DNA of 64,000 bases from Rhytidiadelphus loreus (taxonomy: Eukaryota > Streptophyta > Bryopsida > Hypnales > Hylocomiaceae). Every line of letters begins with the position of its first letter. Within the stretch, counting starts at the first letter, position 1. A program made the translations under genes and the position numbers. The notes below the pieces were generated by a model. The model worked only from the letters and a program-made list of their open reading frames with translations, was not told the origin of the DNA and did not search any database. Positions 11,201-22,520 of the stretch are shown piece after piece. Where the stretch lies: the NCBI GenBank assembly GCA_947034895.1, contig OX344763.1, positions 65,429,093 to 65,493,092 of the forward strand, written 5' to 3'.

Positions 11201-12458
11201 AATATTCAAAGAAGTTACTGTCGGGTTTCTCATTGTCGGGCACACGCACGAAGACATCGACACGCACTTCAGTTATCTCTCGAAACTAATTAATAGGAAA
11301 AACACCTACGTGCTTGCTGATCTCATGAAGGCGTTCATGGATTCACAGAAGATTGTTGCCTTCATTCCGGAGTTCGTGCAGGAAGTGGCGGACTTCAAAT
11401 CATACCTCAAGGGCTTCCATCATGATGGGGTGAACAAGATCATCGGGCTAGGAGACAAACACCTCTTCAAATTCTACGTCGTCGAGGCTGGAGATGATTG
11501 TGGATGGCCGGTCATGAGGTACAAAATAAGGACCATAGACTCATCATGGCTGCCTCCAGGGCCGCCCGTCAAAATGTGCACCGCGGACAAAGATGGGAGA
11601 CCCAACATTCCACAGGGGGACCCACAACTGGTGCCATTCAAGGCACTCTGGGGAAATGTGGACATTAATCTTAGAAGACGAAATGCAGAGAAAGAAGTCG
11701 CCAGGGCTACTGAATGCAATGAAAAACAATCCTTCATCAAAAATGGAATCGCTAAGTACATTGAATTCTGGAAATCGGGAATGGCAAGAAACAAGCGATA
11801 TGTAGAGGAAATGGCAGGTTGCGTTGCTTACTGGGAAAGAATTCTATCGGAGATTAATTCGCCACTGCCACAAACTCCAGCATTGCTTCAAGAGGGATTG
11901 TGGCCGCTCTCTGACTGGACAGGGGATCACAGAACTGCTTTCACACAGGACGGGGCGGATCCAAATAATCTAGTGGACACCACGCCAAAGGACGAATCTG
12001 AGCCAACTCCATACTGCGATCCTGCCAAGGACAGACCAAGGTTGACGTTCAATCCATTCAGGGATGTCCTACTAGGAGACTTTGTTCTTTGCTGACCATG
12101 TCAAAACAATTACCTGCCGGTTTGGCTGGGAAGGGTACTTGAGTGTGTAGACATGACTCCAGGGCCAACGTATGGGAATTTCAAGATAGAGTGGTGGACT
12201 CCAATGAAAGCCAAGAGGGAGGGAAAAGTGCTTGTGGCGAGGGAATGCTGGACTCGGAGGTGGCACAAGGAACTTTGTCTGCCGCAGATGGTTTATGTCA
12301 ACATTGTCCTGTACTCACATAGAATGCCCTCGCATGCAAAGAAAGGACCTCCCACGTCTCATGTTATCCCGGAGGCCTCGATTGCTGCTGCAATTGCAAA
12401 TCTAGAGGCCACAAGTGCAACTGTGGACAAAGATGCAGACGATGAGGGAGATGATTAA
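8293..12458 (+). pseudogene. DUF7869-type gene, transposase-like, with three in-frame stops
   Basis: One frame runs through 8293-10227 and 10443-12458 (about 1,316 codons), split by one intron (GTAAGT donor at 10228, CAG acceptor at 10440-10442, phase 0) that holds two palindromes. The N-terminal 240 residues are unrecognised; an acidic disordered stretch follows (encoded about 9060-9330). The rest matches the plant DUF7869 type: CENAWYIIHRVSRSAYH, KCTECDFL, FLYIIHDKMD (near 10720), LFLQLDNSTKDNKNR (near 11125), VGHTHEDID (near 11240) and LPVWLGRV near the end. The DN and HEDID motifs suggest an RNase H-like transposase ancestry; this is inference. Stops at 9820 (TGA), 10695 (TAG) and 12093 (TGA) fit lost CGA, CAG and CGA codons. 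No frameshift was found. The stops make it a pseudogene unless they are corrected or read through. Confidence 0.75.
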
Positions 12459-13350
12459 TTCCACCACGCTTCTCTATCCTATCGGTTGCCAGCCGATACG
12501 ACACTTTCGAATCATGGTGGTCTTGCATCATCACTCCGCTTCTCGGATACGGGACTCCGGTGCAGCTGTCGGCTGCCAGCCGATACGACCGACTGCTCTG
12601 CATACTGATCATTATGTTCTATCAACAGGATAATCTTCTTTCAGGATGATTTCACGGTTCTGCACATTGTTTTTTCTCATTTTTGGCAAGGATGGGAGTA
12701 GCTTCAATTCTGAAATCTATTCGGTATAGACTTTGATATGTACAATATGTATCAGCTGCCTGCCGACAAAATTAACTTCCGTCAGCACAACAATTATGTA
12801 GACGATATTTTTTGTCATTCGCCTTCAAAGTGCTCTTTTCATGTGGGAGTTGCATCGGATATGTATGTCTCGGTTTTCAATTAATAAATTTATATCAACC
12901 TCCTCTAGGGACGAATTTCCTACTTACTTTCTTTAGTGCGCTCAAGGATTCATGAATTTTAGACCACGTATGATTACTGTTGTCTTTACTTATGGCTGCA
13001 ATCGTTAACCACCTTTTCTTATCGGCTGAATGCCGATACATGTCTTGGGTCCGAGATGGAATCATCGGAATTAGATTGGGATTTGCTGGGACTTGGGTTG
13101 CACAGTTATAGGCGTCTCTTCTGCTATCACATTCTCTTGTTTGCAAAATTAATAATCCACTACTTTCTGTTTCTTTTCAAAGCGAATTGTTTGCCATTAA
13201 AACATTTTGTTAGTATTGCAATTCTCTTTATCATTGTGTGGGTGGCCAGCCGACACTTTTACATCATTTCAATCATATTATTCTATTTTCAAGGTCATTA
13301 TGGACTATGAATTTGTCCATAATTCATCAATTTATCCATAAATAGTTAAA
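12459..13350. other. 3' flank of the DUF7869-type gene, end of island 1
   Basis: No gene was seen. Four full copies of palindrome 1 lie here (12480, 12567, 12750, 13020) and a half copy at about 13242. After about 13,250 the base composition drops sharply to AT-rich and palindrome 1 never reappears, so this is the edge of the island. Confidence 0.6.
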
Positions 13351-13359
13351 TATGGGTTT

Positions 13360-14300
13360 TGGAACTTTCAACCCAAAATGAATTTCTTTTGTTGTTTTTT
13401 AAAAAAAAAATCGCAATTTTGTTACCCCGTAAAATCCCTCTCGGTACAAAGACCTCTAATAGGGTTTAGGGTTTGGGACTTCCAACCAAAATTTATAAAT
13501 TTTAAATTTTTTTTATTTAATTTCTTTTTTAAATTCAACTTTGTCACCTCAAAAAAAAACTCTAGGTACTGAGAGACGCCTTGTAGGGTTTTGAAGTTTT
13601 GGACTTTTACAAAAAAACAAAACAAAAACAAATCAACACCTTTTTTTTAATTTTTTAATTTTTTTGCAACTTTTGGGAGTTTGGAGTTTGGGACTTTTAA
13701 CAAGCTAAAAAAATTAAAAAATTAAAAATTATTATTATTTAATTTGAGAGCCCCAAACCTAACACACGCAAAGCATATCTTGGTACCGAAAGGGATATGG
13801 GGGTGCGAAAGTTGCAGAAAAATTAATTATTATATAAATATGTTTTTTATTATTTAAAATTCTTTTTTGAGAGTGTCAAATCTGGAAGTCTCCAATAGTT
13901 CCTTCGATACCAAGATAAGTTTCTAGAGGTAATGAAGTTAGGAAAAAAATTGAAAAGATTTTTGAAAAGAAAATTGAAAATAAATATATTTTTTAATTTT
14001 TTTGAGTCCCACACTTTGAAGTCCCCGAGGAACCTCTCGGTACCGAGAGGGGTTTCTAGATGAGACAAAGTCAAAGAAAAAAAATTTGAAAAAATAAAAA
14101 TAAAAATTTTGAGAGCTTCAAATCCAAGGGACCATTAGATATCAAGAGGGGTTTCTAGGGGGTGAAATAATAATATTAATTTTTAATATAAATAATAGAT
14201 TTTTTATTTATTTTTTAATTTGAATTTTTTTGAGAGTTCCAAACCCCTGACCTTTCAAAAAATCTCTTGATATATATGATATTCCTTGTTGTATTTTATT
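13360..14300. repeat. Diverged tandem repeat with a GGTACC-centred palindrome
   Basis: A word group CTCTCGGTAC...GAGAGG with GGTTTCTAG recurs near 13437, 13560, 13782, 13900, 14035 and 14140, about 105-220 bp apart. It alternates with GAGAGTYCCAAACCC-like words near 13470, 13592, 13743, 13868, 14002, 14110 and 14233. The copy at about 14034 is a perfect palindrome (CCTCTCGGTACCGAGAGG). The rest is poly-A and poly-T rich. No coding content was seen. Confidence 0.6.
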
Positions 14301-16260
14301 ATCAAGAATCTTCCATTTCCATCATTTTTTTTTAAGATTAGCCTCCAAATGACCCTCATTCTAATCCACGGTAATAGGTCCTAATCCAAAAAATCCCCCT
14401 CCAAAATTTTTTAAATCGGAGGCTCACAAGCTCACGGCTCTTAGGCTCATGCTCTAAAGCTCACAAAATAGCATCCCCGGTCCCATTTAGAGTTGTTTTT
14501 TTTTCTTTCAATTCAATCGATATTGTAATCTCTAAGGTTTAGATTACGTAATTTGCTATAAAATCATTTGTACATGCATTATTTCTTATTGTTACTACAA
14601 TTTTGTGGCTATAAGTTTGTAGCATACATTTATAATTCTAATTAAACTAATTTTTTGGGACTTATTAATTGATATTGATAGTAGTAATGAAATTTGTTTA
14701 GGAAGTTTTAGAAAAATTATTTTTGGAGATGAAACCTACTTGTAATCATTAATCCCTCAAGTACAAAGCAGACACAATGAGTCCTCTTCAAATTTTCAAT
14801 GGAAAATTCTCGATAGGGTAAAACAAATCTCAATATTTTACAAACTAGAATCTATAGAATTGAAATTTTACATACTTGTTGCATTATTTGATTTTGAAAA
14901 TTTGAATGTGAGAAATATTTACAAAAATTATTTAGGAAATGTGGTCTACTAGAAAAAAGGAGCAAATACAATGTTTTTCCAATGAAAGAAATAGTAGAAA
15001 TAGAAAAAAAAACATTTTCTTAAACAATCCTAGTCTTTACTTTATACAAATAAATTGTGTTTGAAGAATTTTTTTTAAATTTGTATTTTTAGCAATTTTA
15101 AAAATAATAGGTTCAACCTAGTGTGATGAAAAACAAAAAATATATAAAAATGAATCCAAATATTTTAAAGATGTTCCAAACAATATACAAATAATACAAG
15201 CTATTAAATCGCAATTGCAATATTGCATGTTTCACATTTACAACAAGATGAATTGAAAATATCATTTTTGATGTAGAAATACGTTACAAACATACATAAA
15301 TAAGGTCCATAAGACCATAATTGTGATACATGAGGGGTCATCATATTTGAAAGTCAATCATATTTTTCACTACATAAGCACCAATATTTTTTGTATGGGA
15401 TATATTGTTGACAATTTACATTTTAAGATGTAAATATAAGTATAAGGATGTAGGAAAATATCAAAATAACTTCAATTACAATTTTCTTGTATAAATGCAA
15501 TATTTAATCTTGAACTAAATTAAACTACATTAAATTACATTAAATTGCTTAAAGCATTTTTTGTAACATCCTCTAATACAATAACAAAATAATACAATTG
15601 CTTGTATTATGTATATTTTGTTGTTTCAAACTATTAATGCATTTTACAACAAAATTTAAAGAACACTTCAAGTTATAATTGTATGTTCTACATTTGTAAA
15701 GTGGCACATCATAATTGATGTAGAAAAACTAAAAATACATTGAAAACATATATAAATAAATCTATGAGGTCTATATAAGAACATATGTTGTACATCATGA
15801 TAATCACATCTTAAAGAAATAAAGAAATAAAAAATATTCCACACATTACACCAATGTTTTTGGTAACTAATGTAAAATTGAAAGTTTAGGGTTTAGGATT
15901 TAGAATGCATATTTAAATGTGAGAAAGAATAACTTGAATTACCTTTTCTTTAAAAACATTCTTACTACATAGGATGCTTATAGCATTAAATAGCAATCTT
16001 AGAAAGCAAATCTGCACTTCTTAGAATATACTATTTCTGTACAAGTGGACAGCTATGTAAACAAGTCAGGAGTCAGCTGTCAAACAAGCCAACAGTCAAC
16101 TATCAAACAACTCGATGAGCAGTCAACAATTACATAGGGTGGACAAGTGTTTAAAAATAAGACAAAAATGGGCGTCCGAAATTTGCCCTCCGAATTTGCC
16201 ATCTGAACAAGGCTGTCCGAAGTTGGCCGTCCGAAGTGGCCAACTGAGACCAGTTGTCCA
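14301..16260. other. AT-rich spacer without recognisable genes
   Basis: Very AT-rich sequence with no reading frame of note in any frame. At 16160-16290 a small cluster of GTCCGA words appears, a motif that recurs at 18.1-18.5 kb. Confidence 0.7.
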
Positions 16261-16800
16261 AATTCGGACTAGCCGTCCGAAATAAAATGTAAGAAAAGTC
16301 AATGTTCAGACCTCATTTTTGCATAGTAGAATACATTTTTTTGAAAAACTTTGAATTAGAAAAAGTTTGGAATTCAAGAAAGGTTTCATCTCTAACAATC
16401 CGTTTCAAGTTTGGACCTTCCACCAAAAAGTTATGGACAAGTATCTGAAGGGGTGTTAGGAAATTTGAAAAAATTTAGGTGTCAAAAATGGGCCGTCGAA
16501 AGTGTCCAAGTGGAACCAGGCAACCAACCTTCCTCCCTTCCAAATTCGGACTAGCCATCATTCCGAAATATAATGTAAGAAAAGTCAATGTTCAGACCTC
16601 ATTTCCGCATAGTAGAATACATTTTTTTGAAAAACTTTGAACTAGAAAAAGTTTGGAAATCAAGCAAGGTTTCATCTCCAACAATTCGTTTGAAGTTTTG
16701 GACCTTCCACTAAGAAGTTATGGACAAGTTTCTGAGGGGGTTCTAGGAAATGTGAAAAAATCTAGGCGTCCGAAGTAGGCCGTCGGAAGTGTCTATGGTC
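16261..16800. repeat. Tandem duplication of about 285 bp
   Basis: The stretch starting AATTCGGACTAGCC at 16261 is repeated from 16543. Both copies share AATGTAAGAAAAGTCAATG, GCATAGTAGAATAC and TTATGGACAAG in the same order, with scattered substitutions and a few small indels. Noncoding. Confidence 0.85.
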
Positions 16801-17940
16801 AATTGGTCATATTCTTAAAAATATAAAACTAATCAAGCGTATTAAGGTTCTAACAATACAATTGCAAGCAAATCTCACGTTTAACTCCTAAACATCCAAA
16901 CAATGTTTTTTTGGCAACATTACAATTTTGGGCAGCTCATTATAGAAGAATTTTTTATTTTTTCTCTTTGGAAATTTCACACAATGTGTGGCCAAGGAGT
17001 AGCTTTAAGGCCCAACAATTTTCATAACTTTTGACTACATGGTTTTAAAGTTATTGCATGATATGTAATTTTCAGTGTTCGGCGGGCAACGCGAGCAGAA
17101 AAAAATTCTTTGAAGATCACTTTAAAAGAAATAAAAATTTGAAATTTGTTCTCTAGATTTTTATATATATATTAAGCTTTGAATCATTTTCTACTGCTTT
17201 GAATCATTCCATTTTGATTAATGAGATGAAAGTTATGAGGAATTTTGGTTTAGATTAGTTTGTGGTTAGATATGGAATCTCTACTCTAAAATAAACTTTG
17301 AAGTCTTTTATTTAACTCAATTTTAAATATTTTTGAAAAAAAACCCAAACATTAGGTGTATATTGTTTATTAAAACATTACAAACATTGGGATTGGCATA
17401 TTTCAATTCTATAAATAAATTGTTAACAATTTAGTATTTTTAATCATTCTCTATTGCTTCCTACTTATTATTTTTTTCCTATATATTGTACAATTCCAAA
17501 TGATCTAAAATTTTTCAAGCATGTAGCCAACTTGACTTGCGAAATGAATCCAAAGAGTAACCACCATTTTGGATATTTTTTATACAAATGTAACCTTATC
17601 AAGTGCAGCTGCCCATATGTTTTACAGGGCCCAAAAAAAGGGTTTTGTCACTTCAAATGTTAATATCTTACAATCTACATGATGGAAAATTCTAAAAAAA
17701 AATTCACAACTTTTCAAACTATTTTACTACAAGGTCCTACGGTTTTAAATGTCTAAAAATGTTTTTCATCTAAAATTTGGTGCTTGTAAATGTAAGGGCA
17801 TTTTTGGAGCATTTTTGGTGAAAATATAGTCTCTAATGTTTAGAAGTGAACTGAATAATGACCAACTTGATCTTTTTGTGTGAAGATAAGGGATCTAAGA
17901 GTGTTGAAGATTACAATGAAAAGTTAAAGTAATATCTAGT
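16801..17940. other. AT-rich spacer
   Basis: AT-rich sequence. A 69-codon open frame at 17454-17663 has no recognisable domain, no coding-type composition and no splice context, so it is left uncalled. Confidence 0.6.
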
Positions 17941-17944
17941 ACCT

Positions 17945-18255
17945 AATCTTTTAAAGAAGTCCCACACTTGGAGTCTTTGTTCAAATCAAATGTATAATAT
18001 ACCATTGAAAAGCTCTCAACAATACCTTTCCAATGATATATTATAAAGCACACAAAATGATCAGACATGGCGTTCTATTCCGACGGCATGTCCAATCGGA
18101 CGGGGCGTCCGATCAGATGACTAGGTGGACTTCAATCTTTGGAGAAGTCCCATAGTTGGAGTTTTTGTCTGAATTGGATGCATTATATACCGTTGGAAAG
18201 CTCTCAAGAATATCTATCCAATGATATATTATGAGGCATAGAAAAGTTGACAGGG
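17945..18255. repeat. Tandem duplication of about 189 bp
   Basis: A unit containing AGAAGTCCCA, AAAGCTCTCAA and CCAATGATATATTAT occurs at 17947-18067 and again at about 18137-18255 with several substitutions. The short gap between them holds GTCCGATC words. Confidence 0.75.
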
Positions 18256-18535
18256 GCGTCAGATGATAATGGATGACAGTGTGGACGGGCCTTTTGGATC
18301 CGACACTGCGGACGGGCCGTCGGAATCGGACGCCTTGTCAGATCGGACGAGACGTCGGAATAGGACGCCCTGTCAGATCGGACGCTACGAACATGTGGAC
18401 CTACCGGGTCAGGTGGACGTTGGAGATGCATATAATATACCGTATTTTGGCACTGTAAATGTCACAGAACATCCTGGGGGGTGCGGACGTGGACGCGGGA
18501 CGTCCGGATGAGAGTCTCGGCGTCTCGGCGTCCTG
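18070..18535. repeat. GC-rich cluster of GTCCGAT / GTCGGA words
   Basis: An isolated GC-rich patch in AT-rich DNA holds many copies of GGACGGG, GTCAGATCGGACG, GTCGGAAT and GCGTCCG in both orientations. Short open frames across it are a by-product of the GC content and are not called. Function is unknown. Confidence 0.6.
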
Positions 18536-20431
18536 GCAACCCTACTTCCCCACTAATTTTTTTTAATTAGAAATGAAGGTGGTAAATAATTCATGAGTAC
18601 AAAGATGCTTGGAGAATCAAGAAAATAAAATGGGAAAGGTATTGCAAATATCTTCATGCATTATTTTGTATTTTGAAATACACTTCATAAATTATAGACC
18701 CTTTAGTAGGATAATTCGTTGAAATTTGCATAAATTAAATCAAAAGGGGAAGTTTTAATTCAAATCTCTTCCCTCTAATTTTTAAGTTAGAGATGAAGGT
18801 GGTAAATAATTCATGAATAGTTGAGTACAAGGATCCTTAAGGAATCAAGAAAAATAAATGGGGAAGGTATTGCAAATATCTCCATTCATTATTTTGTATC
18901 TTGAAAAACAGTTGATAAATAATACACCTATAGGATGATTATTTGAGATTTGCCTAAATTAAATCAAAAAAGGAAGTTTTAATTCAAATCTCTTCCCTCT
19001 AATTTTGAAGTCAAAGATGAAGGTGGTGAATAATTCATAAATAGTTGATTATAAGGATGCTTCGAGAATCAAGAAAATTAAATGAGGAAGGTATTGCAAA
19101 TATCTCCATTCATTATTTTGTATTTTGAAATACATTTGATAAATAAGACTCCCATAGGATGATTCTTTGAGATTTGCATAAATTAAATCAAAAGGAATAA
19201 TTCTTATTTAAATCTCTTTCTTCTAATTTTTAAGCTTGAAATTAAAGTGGTAAATAATACATGAGTATGATGAATTGATGATACTTGGAGGATAGTGAAA
19301 TTCAAAATGGAAAGCTCTTTCTAAAATCTACATTTTATTATTTTGTATCTTAAAATCTACTTCATAAATAATATCCTGGTAGGATGTGTCGTAGCACATG
19401 AAAGTCAAAATGCTTCTCTAAGACTGGAAAAGGCTCTAAAGTGACTCGTTTATCGTTCCCACAGAGATTTGTCACTGATTCTTAATAACTGGAAATACGG
19501 ACAAGGATTACCACAACAAACCCAAGCAAAACCTACTCAAATCTGGTCAGGAAACTAAGCTAAACTATCTGGATCACTTCTAGATTTGACTATAAGCTAT
19601 TTCCTAACCCTCTGCTATCTACAGTCTATTTATATTGAGGACCGGAACTAGGAATCGGGTAGCTAACCCAATTTCCGAATTTCCTGTCAACGTAACTGGA
19701 TTCGAGTTTAACCTCTGGACTAAGAAGGATCTGCATATTGTGCTTAAGGAAGGAAGCTGATTACCTACCCTCTGCGTTTTATAGTGTCAAGAGTGCCACT
19801 TTTAAATAAACCAACATCAACACACACACATACTACTTAATCAACTTTTCTTCACAGCTAACCCGGAAACTTCTGAACCAGCAGGTCATACAAGGAACTC
19901 TAGCTAACAACCTAACAAAAACTACAACAACAGCCTATTGGGTTAGTCTAGGATCCGGGTAGAATCCGGGACAGACGAAATGGAGGAATATCACATCCCC
20001 TTCAGTTTTCGGTTAACCGAAGAACCTATCAACCATTAAACTAGAGAGCTCCGACAATTCAACGGTTACCACTCTAGCCTACTGGGACCGTATTCAACTA
20101 ATGGAATCTGAATTGATCACGCCACTGGGATCAAGAAACCGCCATCACACACAAACTCACTTAAACTCCCAAAATCCGGATAAACCCAACATCCGGGCAC
20201 ACTTCCCCTCTACCTATTCCTGCAATCCAAATGAACATACAATGACATAGTATGCCATCCAAGTATGCTCAGACACACAAGGTGAATCAAAAAGCTCTGA
20301 CTTGTATTGTATGATGCTAGGAAAGCAAGATCCGAAAATACACACTAAACAACTAAAAATCTGAATCCTAAATAGTCTACAACCCAAGGGACTTTTATTG
20401 CCCAAGGGAATCAAAAGTAAAACCCCAAGGG

Positions 20432-20447
20432 AATGACACGTGTCATT
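20432..20447. promoter_or_regulatory. G-box palindrome in element A
   Basis: AATGACACGTGTCATT is a perfect 16-bp palindrome with the plant G-box/ABRE core CACGTG. It lies downstream of the element's gene, where the promoter part of an LTR would be. The same site recurs in E (50198-50215), and a one-base variant in B (29641-29658), at matching places. Confidence 0.75.
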
Positions 20448-20643
20448 TCCCTTATCTGCCTCCTAGTTGACTTTATTAACATCCAAAAATTGCCCAAGAA
20501 AAATGGATCCCAGATCCGAAAAATCCGGATCCATGCAAGTTCAACAAAAATTCCCTACTCACCTAAAAGCTACTTGGAAACTACTTTTCCACCCAAAACT
20601 TAGGTTTTCAGCCGCACTCCTATGGTTCTACCTAATCCTAAAA

Positions 20644-22520
20644 TCACTTCTTTTGCCGCTTAGCTGAAGTCTTCACTGAAGTGGTAGCCTCCTTTCTCGT
20701 TGGCTATTTCCAAGTAGAACCGGAAACATTCGAAGCTCTGCGCTTCTTCGCCTTCGCCTTCTGTGCCTTCAGTTTTGTCTTTGTTCGCTTCGGAGCTGCC
20801 AACTCTTGGTCTGGATCTGAGTACGGCTCAGATTCTTCTCCACTTCTGGAACCAGATTCTACTTCTTCCTCCTCCGATTTGTCTTCTTCTTCTTCTTCTT
20901 CGGATTCCAACTCGATGGGTGACTTATGCGACTTTGACCTCTTCTTCGCTGCTTCGCTTGGAGATGGGAAAACGGCAGATTTCTTGCTTTGCGGTGTTTC
21001 CCGCCCTCTTTCTTTGCCCTTGGTTTGACCTCGAGTTTGGGATCCGGGCGTAGATATACGCTCTGCACCGGATTCCTGCCCATCACTCTCTTTGGCAGGT
21101 GTGGCGGCATCCACACTTCCCGGAGACTTTCCAGTTTTATCCCGGCCCAATGGTGACATATGCCGACTATCGGATCTTGGAGGTTTAGCGGGAGTACTCT
21201 CCTTTTGTTCTGTGGCTCCGGTTTTGGTTCCGGTTTTGGAGGCTGACTGCTCTCTTCCACTACAACCCTCATCTGAACAAGTAACTCCTCCATTTGCGAA
21301 TGGAAGGTAATGAGAACATTAATGACCTTGTCTTCTACTTTACCTTCCCCTTCTAAAACCTTCTTGTTGAAGAGCTTGGCCTTGTTCAGTATCTCAACCG
21401 GATGTGTAATAAACTCTGCAATCCGGTCAAGCATCTCCTTTGACCAGATAGAGTTTTTCCTCACCTGTTCACTCTCTTGACTTCTTTCACTCAACTCCTT
21501 TTTCAAGGCGATTACCTCATCCATCAGTACAGTGATTTTCGCTTTTCCGGACCTTCCCTCAACATCTTGAATGAGATTCCGGATTTGTTCCTCACACTGA
21601 CTCATGGGAATGTCACCTAGCAATTTACACACCTGGACTATGGTACTTCTTTCTTTCTCATGACTCTCCCTGACTTGGTTTAGATCTTTGATGATCTTCT
21701 TAAGCGGATCACTCCCCCAAACTGGATCTTGTTCTTTTCTTTTCCCTCTGTGTCTCTTTTCTCTTTTCAACTGTTCCGGTTTATCCTTGCCGGAATCCCC
21801 GGAAGACTCTTCTTGTCTCTCCACATTCTCTTGCTCTGAGTTTGCCTTCATACCGTGTGCTAGTCTTATTTCTTGAAACTTGTACTCATGCTTCTCTTCT
21901 ACTCTCATGCAGTCATGCGCGTAGTATAGATGGTAAAGGAAAGGAGAAAGATTAGACGGCTTCGTTTTCCCGAGTGCCTAACAGAGTTTCTCCACATGAT
22001 CCCGCAGAACTAACCCCTAGTCTACTTTCCGGTCTCCGGACAGAGCTCCGAAAATCGTATTGCCTAGAGTTATAGTTAACCGGATACCCTTGTTCAAACT
22101 AAGGATGGGAACCAGAAACTCTAACACCCTTCTCTCCCGGTTATTCTTGCATTTACTCACGGTATACCCATCTTTAGGGTGAGGAGGGTTCATAAACTTA
22201 CCCACCGCATACTTGTCCGTTCTTGAAGCGGGCCCCTCTCCTCCTCTAGTAAATCCGTAAACTTCCCTCCAAATTGCCTGGGTCTACTTGTCCAGAATTG
22301 CCCGCATGGTTTTCTTCCACTTGTTCGATTGCGGATGCAACACCTCCCTCACCATCCCTTCGTCCTTGAAGTTCGAGGGTTGCTCCAGCAATCTGGTACA
22401 GCCCAGCTGACTTAAGTCCTCCAACAAATCCGCTCGCAATATTGCATCTTCCGGAATCACTGGACTGACGTGCTTCAATGATACTTTCACAGTCTCCTCT
22501 TTCGACTCACTTCTGGTCAT
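20644..22520 (-). pseudogene. Gag-like / putative plant transposon protein of element A
   Basis: The ATG at 22520 opens a frame with a conserved N-terminal domain shared by elements A-F: ADLLEDLSQLGCTRLL, a Trp-rich WREVYGF region, NPPHPKDGYTV, then LTITLGNTIFGALSG. A long charged coiled coil follows (about 21,200-21,900), then a Lys/Ser/Glu-rich disordered tail. The central domain resembles plant retroelement accessory (Athila ORF1-type) proteins in layout only. The frame is broken by TAG at 22284, where copy E has TGG, and by a shift near 21,150. It ends at TGA 20644, where E has CGA. Confidence 0.7.

Larger units (their letters stand above)
224..13038. repeat. Dispersed 19-bp palindrome family 1, about 25 copies
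   Basis: Consensus TATCGGCTGCCAGCCGATA is two perfect 9-bp inverted arms around one central base. Copies start near 224, 364, 498, 1242, 1669, 2634, 3026, 3693, 5130, 5180, 5781, 6776, 6832, 6912, 6994, 8107, 8208, 8631, 8985, 10273, 10374, 12480, 12567, 12750 and 13020. Half copies lie at 7078-7160, 7351 and 13242. Most lie in introns or flanks of the three genes of this island; those at 364, 8631 and 8985 lie in coding frame. Copies differ almost only by transitions (TATCGG or TGTCGG, GGCTG or GGTTG). None was found outside 0-13.3 kb. They have no target duplications or longer terminal repeats, so they are not ordinary MITEs. Function is unknown; protein-binding sites, hairpins or remnants of intron-like insertions are all possible. 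Confidence 0.9.

Noticed and set aside
1690..12458. Alternative nuclear code with TAG and TAA read as Gln
   Set aside because: TAG replaces conserved Trp in elements A (22284), D (38291) and F (60356), TGA also occurs in frame, and several frames end at TAG or TAA. Mutation explains all cases.
224..13038. CRISPR array or rRNA/tRNA-like hairpins
   Set aside because: The palindromes are irregularly spaced from 48 bp to over 1 kb, lie in both introns and exons, and the window is eukaryotic in gene structure.
18204..18511. Overlapping short open frames at the GC-rich patch
   Set aside because: They overlap on both strands and arise from GTCCGA-type repeats; no domain or splice context.
20681..21028. 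Plus-strand open frames over elements A and E (also 50447-50816)
   Set aside because: They are antisense shadows of the Ser/Glu-rich tail of the element protein.
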